Assembly: GCA_018287875.1 (NCBI GenBank) | Contig: JAGVVL010000018.1 | Span: forward strand, 3,030,501 to 3,094,500 | Direction of reading: 5' to 3' | DNA: 64,000 bases | Origin: Nigrospora sphaerica | Taxonomy: Eukaryota; Ascomycota; Sordariomycetes; Amphisphaeriales; Apiosporaceae | Shown: one piece after another, positions 45,788 to 56,860 of the stretch | How the letters are laid out: the number at the start of each line of letters is the position of its first letter | How positions within the stretch are numbered: position 1 is the stretch's first letter | Notes under the pieces: model-generated | Databases searched by the model: none | The model's input: only the letters and a program-made list of their open reading frames with translations | Told to the model about the DNA's origin: nothing | Program-made: the position numbers and the translations under genes

Positions 45788-47191
45788 ATGGCCCCTGTTA
45801 CGCCGCAAACGCGCGCGCCGCCGACGGGCGTTCGCGTGCTCATCGTGGGTGCGGGCTTCGCGGGGCTGACGGCGGCCATCGAATGCTACCGGCAAGGGCA
45901 CGAGGTGACGGTCTTGGACAAATTCCCGGAGCTGCGGACGCTGGGGGACATCATCTCGCTGGCGCCAAACAGCGCCCGCATCATCTCGCGCTGGCCCGGA
46001 GTGCCGGAGAAGCTGGAGCCCATCTCACTGCGCCCGCTCCACGGCGGCCTGACTATCAAGGCCGGCCTGACGGGTGACACCCTGCTGCACCAGATCTGGA
46101 GCCCCGAGGAGGAGGCCTGGGGCGCCCGCTACGACGGCCACCGCGGCGAATACCACGAGGTCATGTTCCGCCACGCCCGCGACGAGCTGGGCATTGATTT
46201 CAGGCTCGACGCCCGCGTCGTCGACTACTTCGAGTCGGACGCCGGCGCCGGCGTCGAGCTGGCTGGAGGCGAGCGCCTCGAGGCCGACGTCGTGCTCGCC
46301 GCCGAGGGCGTCCGGTCACGCGGCCGCCAGACCGTTCTGGGCTACGAGGATCGTCCAAAGCCCAGCGGGTATGCCGTATACCGCGCCTGGTTCAGCGTCG
46401 ACCGGGCTAAGCTGGAGGGGGACCCCGACCTCGCCTGGCTGGTGGCCGATGGCGACCACCACGTAGCCTGGATCGGGCCCGATGTACACTTCATCGTGGC
46501 GACGCTCAAGGGTGGACGCGACGTTAGCTGGGTCTGTACCCACAAAGACAACGCCGATATTGGGGAGTCGTGGCAGTGGGAGGCACCACTGGCCGACGCG
46601 CGTGCGGTGCTGGACGGCTGGGAGCCGACCATCCAGAAGCTGCTAGCTCTGACACCGGAGCCGCTGGTAGACTGGAAGCTGGTGTACCGTGACCCGCTGG
46701 AGACTTGGGTCTCAGCCGGCCGCCGCATCGCATTGATCGGCGACGCCGCTCACCCGTTCCTGCCAACGAGCATCCAGGGCGCCAGCCAGGCCATGGAGGA
46801 CGGCGCCACTGTGGCTTTATGCCTGCGCCGCGCCGCCGAGGCGGCGGGCGGCGGCTCCGCCGGCGTCCCTGATGCCGTGGCTGCCTTCGAGGCCCTGCGT
46901 TACGAGCGCGTTAAGAGCGCCCAGAAAACCGGCGAGCAAACCCGCGACATCTGGCACAAGGCCGATATACCAACCGCCAAGAGGGACCCCAAGAGTATGC
47001 GCCTCCGCCGCGAGGCCTGGCTCTTGAACTTCGACGCCGAGGCCTACGCCGACAAGTGGTACGACCAGACTGTCGAAGCCATCCGTACCAAGGGCCTCAA
47101 GGAGGCCCGAAAAATGCACGTGCCCGAGTCACGTTTCGGCTTCCTCGATACCAATGGCCTCGGCCAGGACGCCAAAGAGCCCTCTCTGTAG
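45788..47191 (+). CDS. FAD-dependent aromatic monooxygenase (salicylate-hydroxylase-like)
   Basis: 467 residues, single exon. Group A flavoprotein monooxygenase, using NAD(P)H and O2 to hydroxylate a small, usually aromatic, substrate; which one is unknown. The FAD-binding Rossmann motif is VLIVGAGFAGLTAAIECYRQ (about 18-37), followed by an acidic residue in VTVLDKF. A DG-like motif, VVLAAEGVRSRGRQ, lies at about 165-180; the usual D-G is replaced by E-G here, as in several relatives. The second FAD motif RRIALIGDAAHPFLPTSIQG (about 312-331) is intact. The C-terminal part, RDIWHKADIP and FDAEAYADKWYDQ, resembles 6-hydroxynicotinate and salicylate hydroxylase-like fungal enzymes. No signal peptide. 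No catabolic partner gene lies next to it, so a pathway cannot be inferred. Confidence 0.9.
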   Translation: MAPVTPQTRAPPTGVRVLIVGAGFAGLTAAIECYRQGHEVTVLDKFPELRTLGDIISLAPNSARIISRWPGVPEKLEPISLRPLHGGLTIKAGLTGDTLLHQIWSPEEEAWGARYDGHRGEYHEVMFRHARDELGIDFRLDARVVDYFESDAGAGVELAGGERLEADVVLAAEGVRSRGRQTVLGYEDRPKPSGYAVYRAWFSVDRAKLEGDPDLAWLVADGDHHVAWIGPDVHFIVATLKGGRDVSWVCTHKDNADIGESWQWEAPLADARAVLDGWEPTIQKLLALTPEPLVDWKLVYRDPLETWVSAGRRIALIGDAAHPFLPTSIQGASQAMEDGATVALCLRRAAEAAGGGSAGVPDAVAAFEALRYERVKSAQKTGEQTRDIWHKADIPTAKRDPKSMRLRREAWLLNFDAEAYADKWYDQTVEAIRTKGLKEARKMHVPESRFGFLDTNGLGQDAKEPSL

Positions 47192-48654
47192 GGTTCCGGC
47201 CCCCGCTCCGCCGCGGCCCGTCCAGGAAGACGGCTGGCATGGGATTTCAGAGGGCAGGGACTGGAGGCACGAAAATGGTAAGGGTACTTATATCTATTCT
47301 GTTGATATGGCCTGATGGAGCGTTCCAGTGATCCCTGAGTCACTTGTCCTCCTCCGGCTCTCTTACCCCCCCTTGTTTGTCTAGTACTCCAACCCTCCAG
47401 TCCCCTTCACTTGAGTCCTCCCTCGGACCTATCCGGTTGTTCTGAAGTCCCACTTACAGCCCTAAAATGAGACCAGAGACATAGATGCGCACGACGCGAC
47501 AATAGTAATGGAACGTAGTTTTCGTAAGAGATAGGAGCGCAGTGTATACTTACCACCTTCAGAGACAACGATATGAAACAAGTTGAACCGTACAACGAGC
47601 TACGGCCAGTTCCTCACATTTGAAAAATATCAGTGATGGTGTGAGGTTCCGTATTCGCTCCAATAGTAGGAAACTTTCCTAGTGAATAGTAAGCTCGTGG
47701 TTCTATCGAGGGTTTATATGAGAGGAGTGCTTCGTACATAAACCAGCACCGGAGAGCAGGAAAAAGCACGTGAGGGATAGATAGGGGGACGCCTCACGAT
47801 TTATGGTTTGGGGTTCACTAGATGGTTTCGTGGCCCCTTAGTATCTTCTCTTTTCAGATCCCACGGCTCCCTTATACGTCTGGCCCCCCTTCGGTCGGGC
47901 CCATATCATCGCGCCTTGCATCGGATTGATGCGTGCCACCACGGGGGGTGGACAATAACCTAGTCTGCTAAACTGGATACCGTGGACATACATAGGCTAT
48001 TAAGAGCAGGATCTGTCCACTGGCAGGTCCCCTACCTTTTACGCATTACGGATATTTCAAAAGGCCCTGAGGTTGTACGTGGGTTCCTCTAATTAGAGGA
48101 TGGAAGAGGGACATCTGTTATACTCGTTTCAAGTAACTAGGGAATATAGTCTTATGGAACCGGCCATTGCCTTCTGTGCGGCAACTCTCTTTCCCTTAAC
48201 CCCATCCGCCGCCCACTTGCCTCGACGCGTCGAGGCCAGTCCTTCAACCCGCTCAACGTGGCGGACCCGTAACCCGATTGCTCCTAGCTTTCCTCGCTGG
48301 GGAGCCTTATAGAGTTAAGGGTTTAGGGAGCCTAAACCACTATACGTTCATACTTGGTATAAGGAAAAAGATACAGTAGGTTTCCCGAGAAGCCTAGGCA
48401 TACAGACGTTTTGGCTTTACTTTCCGCAACCGCATATGGGCTTGCAGCAATTATGTATACCCATAAAATTGAGGTGGTTTCCGCTCCCTCTCCCCCCCTT
48501 AGGCGACTGCCTCTGGGCAGCCCATGCATCAGTCATCAAACGCCACCGTAACGCCAAACGTGCAGATGCCAAAATCATCTCCTTGCTCCCCATTCCCCTT
48601 ACAAGCTCCGCATTGGAACCTTTGTGTGCCCTAGAATGATACTCCAATCGTCCT
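47192..48654. other. gene-free stretch
   Basis: 1.5 kb between convergent genes. AT-richer than its surroundings (47450-48120), with no open frame beyond about 90 codons. No terminal repeats or RNA signature seen. Confidence 0.4.
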
Positions 48655-51600
48655 TTACGACCCAACCGGCCTTTCTCGCCATCGTCCTCCAATCATCACC
48701 TCAAGGGGCGGGCGCCGCATTCCTCCGATGACAGGGGCCTCATTCGTCGAGTCCGGCGTCTCCGGAGGAGCATCCTGCATCACCGTATCACCCTCTCTAT
48801 TCTTAGTGGCTTTTTGTCGCTTCCTTCGGGCGCCAGCCTTGGCCCTCTCTGCCTCGCGGTGGCTCTTAACCATGTCGTCAAGTTCGGAAAGAGCGGCCAG
48901 CCACTTCGAATTTCTTTCCACACGCTCTGGCAGATCGACTTTGGGGGGACGCACGCTCGCTTTCAGTCGCGCCCGGCGCGCCGCGGCCTGGCCGAAATTC
49001 TGATGTGCTTTACGGTTGCCACGGTGGGCGATTTCTTTCCGCTTCCGCTCGTGCCACTCCTTCGGGCGCTCATGCGTCCAGTGTACGCGAGGATCGAAGT
49101 GACGGAAATTGTTAAGTGGCGCCATCTTGGGCACGGGGGAAGTTTCAACGGATATATTGACCCGTGAAGACGGATGTGGATGGTTAGGCGCATTCACAGG
49201 TCCGTAAATGAACCCGTCGAACTTGGACTCGTCATGCTGATCTTGCAACATTTGTTTTCGCCAGTCGAGAGCGAGTGATTTCCACCGCCCATGTGTGACA
49301 TTCGTCCAACGGCGACTCGGCGAGAGCAGCGGCTTGTCCGAGTCGGCAGTCTTATCCCCAGACATCGTTGCAAGAGGCTCACTTCTCGCGGAAGGTTTTG
49401 GAGAAATCTGTGTTTTACCCTCGGGCCCCCTTGAAATTGGCTCGCCAGTAGCCAAGGAAGTTTTCCACAGCTGCTGAGACTCATCCAGCCCGGTGGCAGA
49501 CGGGCCGGGCTTCGGAGGAACACTACTGAGAGTAGGGATAGGCCCGACGGTAAACGAGGGCAATCGTAAGCCTGGCCGTGCCTCCTGAGGTGCCTTAATG
49601 GTTGGTTTAGTTCCGGGCATCGTTTTGCATGGAGAAGAATCTGAATCGGAAGAGACCAGGTCAATAACCATTGGAAAAGCCGGTGGCGGTTGTTCAGTTT
49701 CGACGGTGCCGTCTCCCTGTTTCCTCGACTGCGTGCCAGTCTTTTCCAAGTTGGCTGTCGAAGCCACGCCATTCGTCGTTGGCAAATTCGTCGTCTCGGT
49801 CGAACTTCCAGCTTGGCCGGCGGTGCGATTGTTTTTTGGGGGCGCCACCACCTCCTTTTGAATCAAGCTTTGCCCTTTTGTCCTCTGCGGTAGAGCGCTA
49901 GGGTGCTCGGAATACTCGGGTTGCAGCTTGGACGTCGCCTCCTTGTGCTGGGACAAAGCCGACGATGTCTGATGCCCCTGTGAGCCCCGAGAATCTTCTC
50001 GAATCGCAATTGGTGCCTTTAATCCGCTCTTTGTTTTCTCGAGTCCGTGGCTGAGAATCTGCGAGGTTGTCAACAATCTGCGCCTTTCAAACATGCAGTA
50101 AGATGACCGCCAGTTGCATAAAGCTGGGGGAAAAGAAGGGAGGAAGCTTTGCACTAGAACCAGTGTCAAGCTGGGTTTGCCTCATCCGAGGCTCTGACAT
50201 TTTCTTTGACTGTGCCCTCTCGAAGTCTTTTGGGGACTCCTAGTTCATAACTGGCCAAGACCTAGGGATGACTTACCTCGGTGGTACGCATGGAATGTTT
50301 TAAAGAAACGGGTTGTCGAGGCGCCGCCAGGCCATGCCGCCCATGCTCGTTCTCCGTAATTGGCCGTCGTTCTTGAGCCTGACTACGCTGGCTGCTGGCA
50401 GTCTGATTTCGTGCACAGGATGCAACGTCTTGTGGGATAGGATACTCTTTTCCCGTAAAGGTTAGAGCCCTTGCGGCTGGCTGGGATGTCTCTCGAACTG
50501 TGGCCCAGAAGTTCAGCCTGTCAGTGGAAGAGCTAGCATCAGAGGTGGACGCTCCTGGCCTAGACGACATCCCACTTGACTGGGGTGCAGGGAGTGGCAC
50601 TTGTCCCGAAGCAGGTTCCACGCCCGTGGTCTTGTCTTTGGCCTTCTCCGTCCTGGATTCCGTTTTGACTGCAGAGGTTGCTATTGGTTGCACCCCCGGT
50701 ATTTGGAGTTTCGTAGTGGGGTTTGGGATAACGGCTGACTGCGAATTCTGAGCGACCCCAGCGTTGTTCGTCACGGTGGTGGACGGAGCAGGCTGTGTAG
50801 CTTCAACAGCAGGCCCGGACACAGGTATGCCTTTTAGGTCTAGCCGTAATGCAAAGGTGGCATGCGAATTGTAAGCCGTCTCCGACTGAGCAGGAGGTTT
50901 GTGGCCGATTTGTCCGCTCCCGGCCAAAGCCCCTCGGGGTTTCTTCAGGGCCGGGCCCGGCGCAAGTATGGTACTCTGCCGACTGCTTTCTGTAGATTTC
51001 GAGGGACCCACAGCGTCGGAGCCTAGAAAGGATTTCGGAAACGACAGCACCACGGGAAGGCCTCGGTATGCCTCACTTTTGTTGGGGTCCATGGCCGATG
51101 GCGAGGTCGATGTGCCTTGCCCCGACTTCTTGAGGGACTGTCCCTGCGTGGGAGGCCTTCCGTTGCTCCTGTCTCGTTCGCCAGTCGCCTCTTTTGGGGG
51201 GGAATTTGAAGCTGCAGTCAGAACTGCCTTCAGCTTTTCCGAAGAATGTTCGACCACGTAAGTGGTCCGCGACATTTTCTTCTTTGCCTTCGCTTCCTTG
51301 GACTTGTCATTCAAAGACGGATCCAGATGAATCAGTGCTTCCAGCGGTGGCACCTCTCTGCCGCGCGATTCTACGCGCAATTGCTCATTTGACTCGTCGG
51401 TCTGAGCAGCGGCAAGTGAGGCAAAACTTACAGCAGGCGTCGTTATTTCCGGCTGCGGATTCGGGCGCGATGTCGAAATCTCCAGTCTCTTGGCGGGTAC
51501 TTTGTGCGTCGCGCCGTTCGGGAGCGGCGTTGCTTCCTCGGACTCGGCCGCCGCATTCGATAGACCGAGCCGTTGCTTTTTCCTGGGCGACTCAAGGACA

Positions 51601-52154
51601 TTATCGTGGGGCCTTTTAGATGATTTGAGCTTGTTAGCTGACGTCTTAGAGTCAGAGGCAACAACAATTTCAGACTCGTCGGCAGCAGCTGAATTGGAGT
51701 CTTCGCGACGTTGGCCAGGCTTCGCAACCGATTTCCTTGCCGTCGCCTTCGCGGGAAGGGATTTGTGGCTGTGGAGACCTTTGGCAGGGTGGGGCGGATA
51801 CTGAGAGTCGCCCGATCTCCGATTCGGCCCATTTATGGCTGAAGCTGGAGGCATCGTATCGGGTCGCCCCGGTGATGCCGACTCGTTCTGCACCTTGGCT
51901 TTTGGCGGACTTAATGACTTCGTGATCTGTATCTGAGCAGAGCCTCTGATGGGGGGTGACGCCTGGGGCTTGGGAGTATGGCTGTGACACTTTGGACCAC
52001 CGGTCAGCGAGACGTGGGTGCAACCGTCGTGCGCACAGCGCCGACCCATATTACTGGTGACACTTTCTCTGCTGGGAAGCCGGGGAGAGCTAAGCTGGTT
52101 TATCGGTGAGTCTCTGCCCGAGGCGCTCTGAGCCGCCGAGGCTCTTGACGGCAT
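48655..52154 (-). CDS. disordered nuclear-type protein with Cys/His cluster (hypothetical)
   Basis: Family not recognised. Predicted exons 52154..50277 and 50058..48655 give 1093 residues. The donor GTAAGT and acceptor TCGCAG are both phase 0, but the 218 bp intron is long for this window, so a small internal exon may be missed. Near the N-terminus C40, C45, C56, H57 and H59 (RRCAHDGCTHVSLTGGPKCH) could form one small zinc site. A shorter start at Met 36, just before this cluster, is possible. About 850 residues of Ser/Pro/Lys-rich disordered sequence follow. The C-terminal 150 residues are charged and helical: FDPRVHWTHERPKEWHERKR, ARRARLKASVRPPKVDLPER and AALSELDDMVKSHREAE. Several KKRQR-like basic runs suit nuclear localisation. 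A DNA- or chromatin-associated role is only a guess. Confidence 0.7.
50059..50276 (-). other. predicted intron (218 bp)
   Basis: GTAAGT donor at 50276 and CTCGCAG acceptor ending at 50059, phase 0. It is three to four times longer than the other introns here. The coding frame is closed in the stretch nearest the donor, so some splicing is needed. Confidence 0.6.
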
Positions 52155-55100
52155 GATTAAGGGCTATGCCTTCCCAGGGGGAAGGACAGTATGGTCGCAC
52201 CTTGATTTAGTCCTCGGTAACTTCTCATTATGACCTGTTGCGTCGGCGACGAGAGCGGAAGGCTGGCCCTGGCCGGAAGTTAGCGCATCATCTTTTGGGA
52301 AAACTGAAGATGCGAACGGGCCTACAATAGATCCGCGGGGCGACTGCCGGACGCGGTGGATGCGTTTGAGATGGTGAAGTGTAAAGTCGAAATTGAGCCG
52401 TCGAGAAAAGCGAGCGATGCGCGCGGGGCGAGGTCGCGCGGCAAATCAGAGTTGCTAGTTTTATAGTCGCGTTTGAGACAGAGGGGAATTGGCAGTCGTG
52501 GAGACAGTAAGGCGAGACGAGAGCATGGTCCAATAAGTTTCTATCTGTTGCTGGATCGTCATATCTCGGTCAGTAAAAGGGGTTGGAATGACAACCACAG
52601 TCAGAGGAAAAGTTATGCATGCCCCCCAAAAAGGGTGTTCATCTCAGATCTTTTCAGTTTCTTTAGTGATCGTCATCCTGCTCACCGCAGCGGCTTCGGA
52701 TCATGCATCTGCCGCCCGACAATGGCCTGACGAGTATGCTACTCATCTGCTCGCCGCGGCCTTTGGTCCGACCCCACGGAAGTGATACGAGGCTGGGCTC
52801 CATAAAAGCGGCCAAGTCGCGAACGACTTTGTTGATGTATCAACAACCTTTTGCATGTTCCCACGACAACAGTGGCCGGGCGCAGAGGCCGGCGTCATCG
52901 GGATTTTGAGAGGCTGCCGACGCGTCGCCTGTTGCAGGCGGGCGCTGGGGACGGCGAATACAAGATCCGAAACCAGAAGCGGCTAGCGAGCAGTCCGACC
53001 TTTTACCAGATTGCTCATCATTGACGTAGGGGACGAGGGAGGGGCAAAATACGAAAAGGCATGGATGGATGGATGGACTTACCGTCGGTGATGAAACCAA
53101 CGTTTTTCCAGGCGCCGGCCCGGAACCCGTCGCGCAACCGCCAAGCCAAATGGGGCGTGGTAATGCAAGCGCGTAGTAGACAAAAATGAAGAGCCCCCAG
53201 GTCGCCGACGTGCAAAAACTTCTTCCGCCTCTCGGCAGACGAGGGAAAGGCGGAAGAAAAGAAGTAACTAAAAGTCGGGGTCAAGGAAGTTCCGGTTGCT
53301 TCAGCCGTGGTGGGGCAAGATGCGTCAAATGGCAAGTGCAAGTCAGCCCGTCGCGCGCGCTGGGAACTGGAACTGGGAGACGCAACTGCGACTGCGCGGG
53401 CGGCAGGCCAGACCCGAACCCGCTGGCTGGCCGCTCCTGGGCCGCGACGACCCCAGCGTGAAAACCACCCGGGGACTGCCCCGTATCGCGGATTAGCGGT
53501 GGCGGCAGGAGAGAAGGGCTCGTCAATGGCCGGGCAAAAATACCCAATTTCGCGTGTTTTCGTAGGGAGAGGATGATCTGGCCAGGCAAGGGGATTCGGC
53601 GCGTGAGAATACCACGTTCGCAACAAGCAGGACCGATAGAGAAAGCGATCACATGATCCGTGCACTTGGTACCCGGGTGTAACATTTTTCCGCTGCGCCT
53701 TGCCTCTCTGCATGGCCATGGATACCATAGAAATATTTAATCGTAAGCCCAAGCGGGCCCGGAGATAACGCCATACTCCCGGTCGGGATGCCGTGTAGCC
53801 TCTCAATACGCCGCCCATGAAATTTGCCCAGGGAAGGCCAAGACTCGACGCATTCCCGTCCGGTTCGCTCGCTATGTATACTAAATGTCTGGCGCCAGTG
53901 AGGGGGGGGCGAGATTGAATTGCAACAAGCGCGGGCCAATCAGCACTGTTGCTCCACTTTGAAAAACAGCCGGTTTGCCCAACTCCGTCACGGTTCACCC
54001 ACATGGAACGGGCGATGCTTGAGGTCTTTACCCCGATGTACCGGTAGACGGCATCCGGGGATCCGCCAACAACTCGGACCGGGACGTTCGCTCGGCCAAC
54101 CCGATGGTGTTCGCTGCTCAGGCCAACTTGGTCCGTTCGGCTTGACAACCTGCTAGCCTCAGAGACGGCCACACTGGGCATGCAGATGATCCCTGAGCCT
54201 CAGAATACAGAATCGACAGGAGAAACCACCAATTATCTATCTGATCATCGATTCAGACTGTGACGAGACGCTATCTCAATCGTTGCATATCCGTCTCACT
54301 CACACCATTATTTGACACCCCAATTTTGCCCGAAGTCGTCTGCATCGATGGGGGCCACAGCCTCGTGTTGGCCAAGTCACGTGCCATGAATAGGGATGTA
54401 GACGGATGGGAGAAAATGGTAAGAAATAATCGATGACAAGGTTACTGAAATTCTTTTCGACGAGAACGTCGTGCTGTGCCACCTGCAATAATGAATCGAG
54501 CCGAATGACCACGGCAACCTGCTCAGCGCATACCTGAGTTATGAGCGAAGGCAATAGCAGAGTGACTCTCCGCGGCCCAAAGAGGCAAAAGTCGGGTGGG
54601 AGAATGGGTTTCCTGGGCGTCGTGGGAGAGATAAGTAGGTATTTCCAGGGCCGCCTTTAAAACGAAAACCCCCCCTCGGGGCCGGCCACCGGTATCCCTA
54701 TCTGTCCCCCGTCTCGGCGAGCCGGAGTCGGTGTCTGACCCATGGTGCCGTCGTCGGGGCCGCACCGCAACGGAACACATGAAGAAAATTGGGAATGACT
54801 CTAGGGGCATGCTGTGCCCCAGTAACGCCAGATTGGCCGATGGCTCAGAAGCGTTGGCGACACTCGTCTGCAATACAGAGAGAGGGCCATTGTATGTTGA
54901 ATAGAAAGTGGCCAGCGGCAGGAGTAAGTGGAGGGGTAAAAAGAGGGCAAGGCATGAAGAGAGAGAAACAAGGCATTGCGAATTATCATCTGAGGCCAAA
55001 TATAAAACATTCGTTGATCTGGCTACCTACCTGAACGGTATGAAGTAGGCGGATGAAGATTCGGCCCCCATACGGTTGTAGTCATTCAAGGATATCTTCC

Positions 55101-56100
55101 ATGGAAGACCACGGATGAAGCAACTGCGCCGAGCCGGCTATGACTGGGTTTGAAAAGGGTTGCCCTTTTTGGAGGGGAGCACCGCGGCGGCTGATTCCGA
55201 GAGCGCTTCGCTAAGTTGCGCGGCCTGCCCCGACCGAAGCACGGGCACTCAGCCTCGGCGAATCCCTCCCGTCCTACCTAGGCTGGGAAGATCGAATCTC
55301 TTGGCAGCCCAAGAGACATCTGCTTACCCGACCGAGCAAAGAGCTGGTTTTCGCCAGTGCTTGTTTGCAGGCCCGGAACCGGCGGGGGATGAAGAGGCAG
55401 GACTGGCGGGCAGCCCCGGCGAAGGCCGCCGGTTCACAATAAGCGCACGCGCGGGCAAACGATATCCCCCTACAGCACCCCGAAAAGACCCCTGCATGGC
55501 ATCGGAACGCATCGGTTTTTCCCGAGGCTGACAGGTGCTTTTTTTCCCCTCCGGTTCCTTCCCGCCGCAAAGGTGGCCCTTCCTCACCCGGCCCGGCCGC
55601 ATCGGGCCGCCCGAGAAGGGAAGAGGCCCAGGGCCGGCCAAAAAGCCTCCAAGCCTTTAAAATGGCACCACATCAGCCCACGCGCCCGTCAACATGGCAC
55701 CACCCGCCTGCCTCTCAACCGCACATGCGCCCGCCGCCCCCAGCCTGTCGTGCGCGTGCGCGCCCCCCGGAAAGAAAAAGATGAAATGACATATGCTAGA
55801 TATGAGACTGGCCCAGCCGGTCGGAAAAAGCGGGCGCTGGAGCCAAGACGACCGCCCCGCAAGCGGCTTCTGGAGGGGCCCTCGTGGGAAAGTGGTGTGA
55901 TTGAGCGCCTTGTTGGGTAGTAAGCCAGCGGGTTCCCCAAGTTCCAGCACGTTGGCAGGACTTGGCATGATTCCCAGGACGATGGTCCAAGGCCACGGGA
56001 TGAACCAGATTCCCCATGGATGACACATGCGCGCGCAGCCAGGGTTCTTGGCGGGAAGACGAAAGGGACTGCCTGTTTGGGGGCGTGTATGTAATTGATG
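52155..56100. other. gene-free stretch
   Basis: About 4 kb between the divergent disordered-protein gene and the small mitochondrial gene. One long frame (53018-54181, minus, 387 codons) lacks motifs and low-complexity signature, overlaps competing frames on the other strand, and I do not accept it. No repeat or RNA gene seen. Confidence 0.4.
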
Positions 56101-56108
56101 TATATAAG
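56101..56108 (+). promoter_or_regulatory. TATA box before the small mitochondrial gene
   Basis: TATATAAG, a perfect TATA element, about 240 bp before the start codon at 56350 on the same strand. Confidence 0.5.
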
Positions 56109-56349
56109 CCAGCGACGCCTGCCACGTCTCGCAAGTCAGGTACAGACATCCCACGATCACCCAGGTATTACACGGTATCTTCAGACGGGCCTATCGACCA
56201 TCATATACTACAGCAGCCATCCACCTGCCATCCACCTACCAACCAGCCGGCTTCTCACCCACGATATCTTGTTCTCCCATTTACGACAGACTTCGTCGCA
56301 CATACTACACCAACCCTGATACCACCACCCCCCCACCACTACCATCATC

Positions 56350-56653
56350 ATGAACACCCAAGCCCTCCGCGTTGCCGGCCGCGTCGCCGGCCGCTCTGCC
56401 TTCCGTCCCCGCGCCGCAGCTCCGCGCCGCCTCTACTCGAGCAGCAGCGCCTCGGCGCCGGCCGACTGGAACGCCGTCTTCCACCGCGTCCGGAACACGG
56501 GCATTATGTAAGCCTCACCCTTACCTCCAGCATGTCCTCAGTCAAGGCTCCCTGTAGCTAACCCGTCCTGCCTCCAGCTATGTCCCCGCCGCCCTGGTGC
56601 TCCTAGGCTGGCCCTTGGCCGCCGCCGAGGTCATTGACCGTGCGTCATCATGA
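56350..56653 (+). CDS. small mitochondrial membrane protein (77 residues, hypothetical)
   Basis: Two exons, 56350..56507 and 56578..56653, split by a 70 bp intron (GTAAGC donor, GCTAAC branch site, CTCCAG acceptor, phase 2). Residues 1 to about 35 are rich in Arg, Ala and Ser with no acid (MNTQALRVAGRVAGRSAFRP and onward to RRLYSSSSAS), a classic mitochondrial presequence. The mature part starts near APADWNAVFHRVRNTGI and has one membrane helix, YVPAALVLLGWPLAAAEVI, ending DRASS. This shape fits small subunits or assembly factors of respiratory complexes or the ATP synthase, but I recognise no specific one. A good TATA box lies upstream. The gene is convergent with the aconitase gene, with about 200 bp between stops. 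A donor-like GTGCGT overlaps the last codons, so a longer form is possible. Confidence 0.75.
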
Positions 56654-56860
56654 CTCGCTACCACTGCACCAGCATCCCCTAAAGGCGTTTGGCGAAAGCA
56701 TAGATCGAGTCATCACACGTGGATGTGACAGACGGGTTGCCTTGTTTTTGATCTTTGTACAATTTTCTTGTCTATACCCAGCCGGTTTCCCAAATAGACT
56801 CATGCGATATAAAAATATAATATACCAAGCCATATTCACATTCCTCCGTCACGCGGACAC

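Noticed and set aside
53018..54181. 387-codon minus-strand frame in gene-free DNA
   Set aside because: No domain, membrane pattern or splice signals, and comparable frames on the other strand. Length alone is weak evidence in GC-rich DNA. A homologue or transcript would change this.
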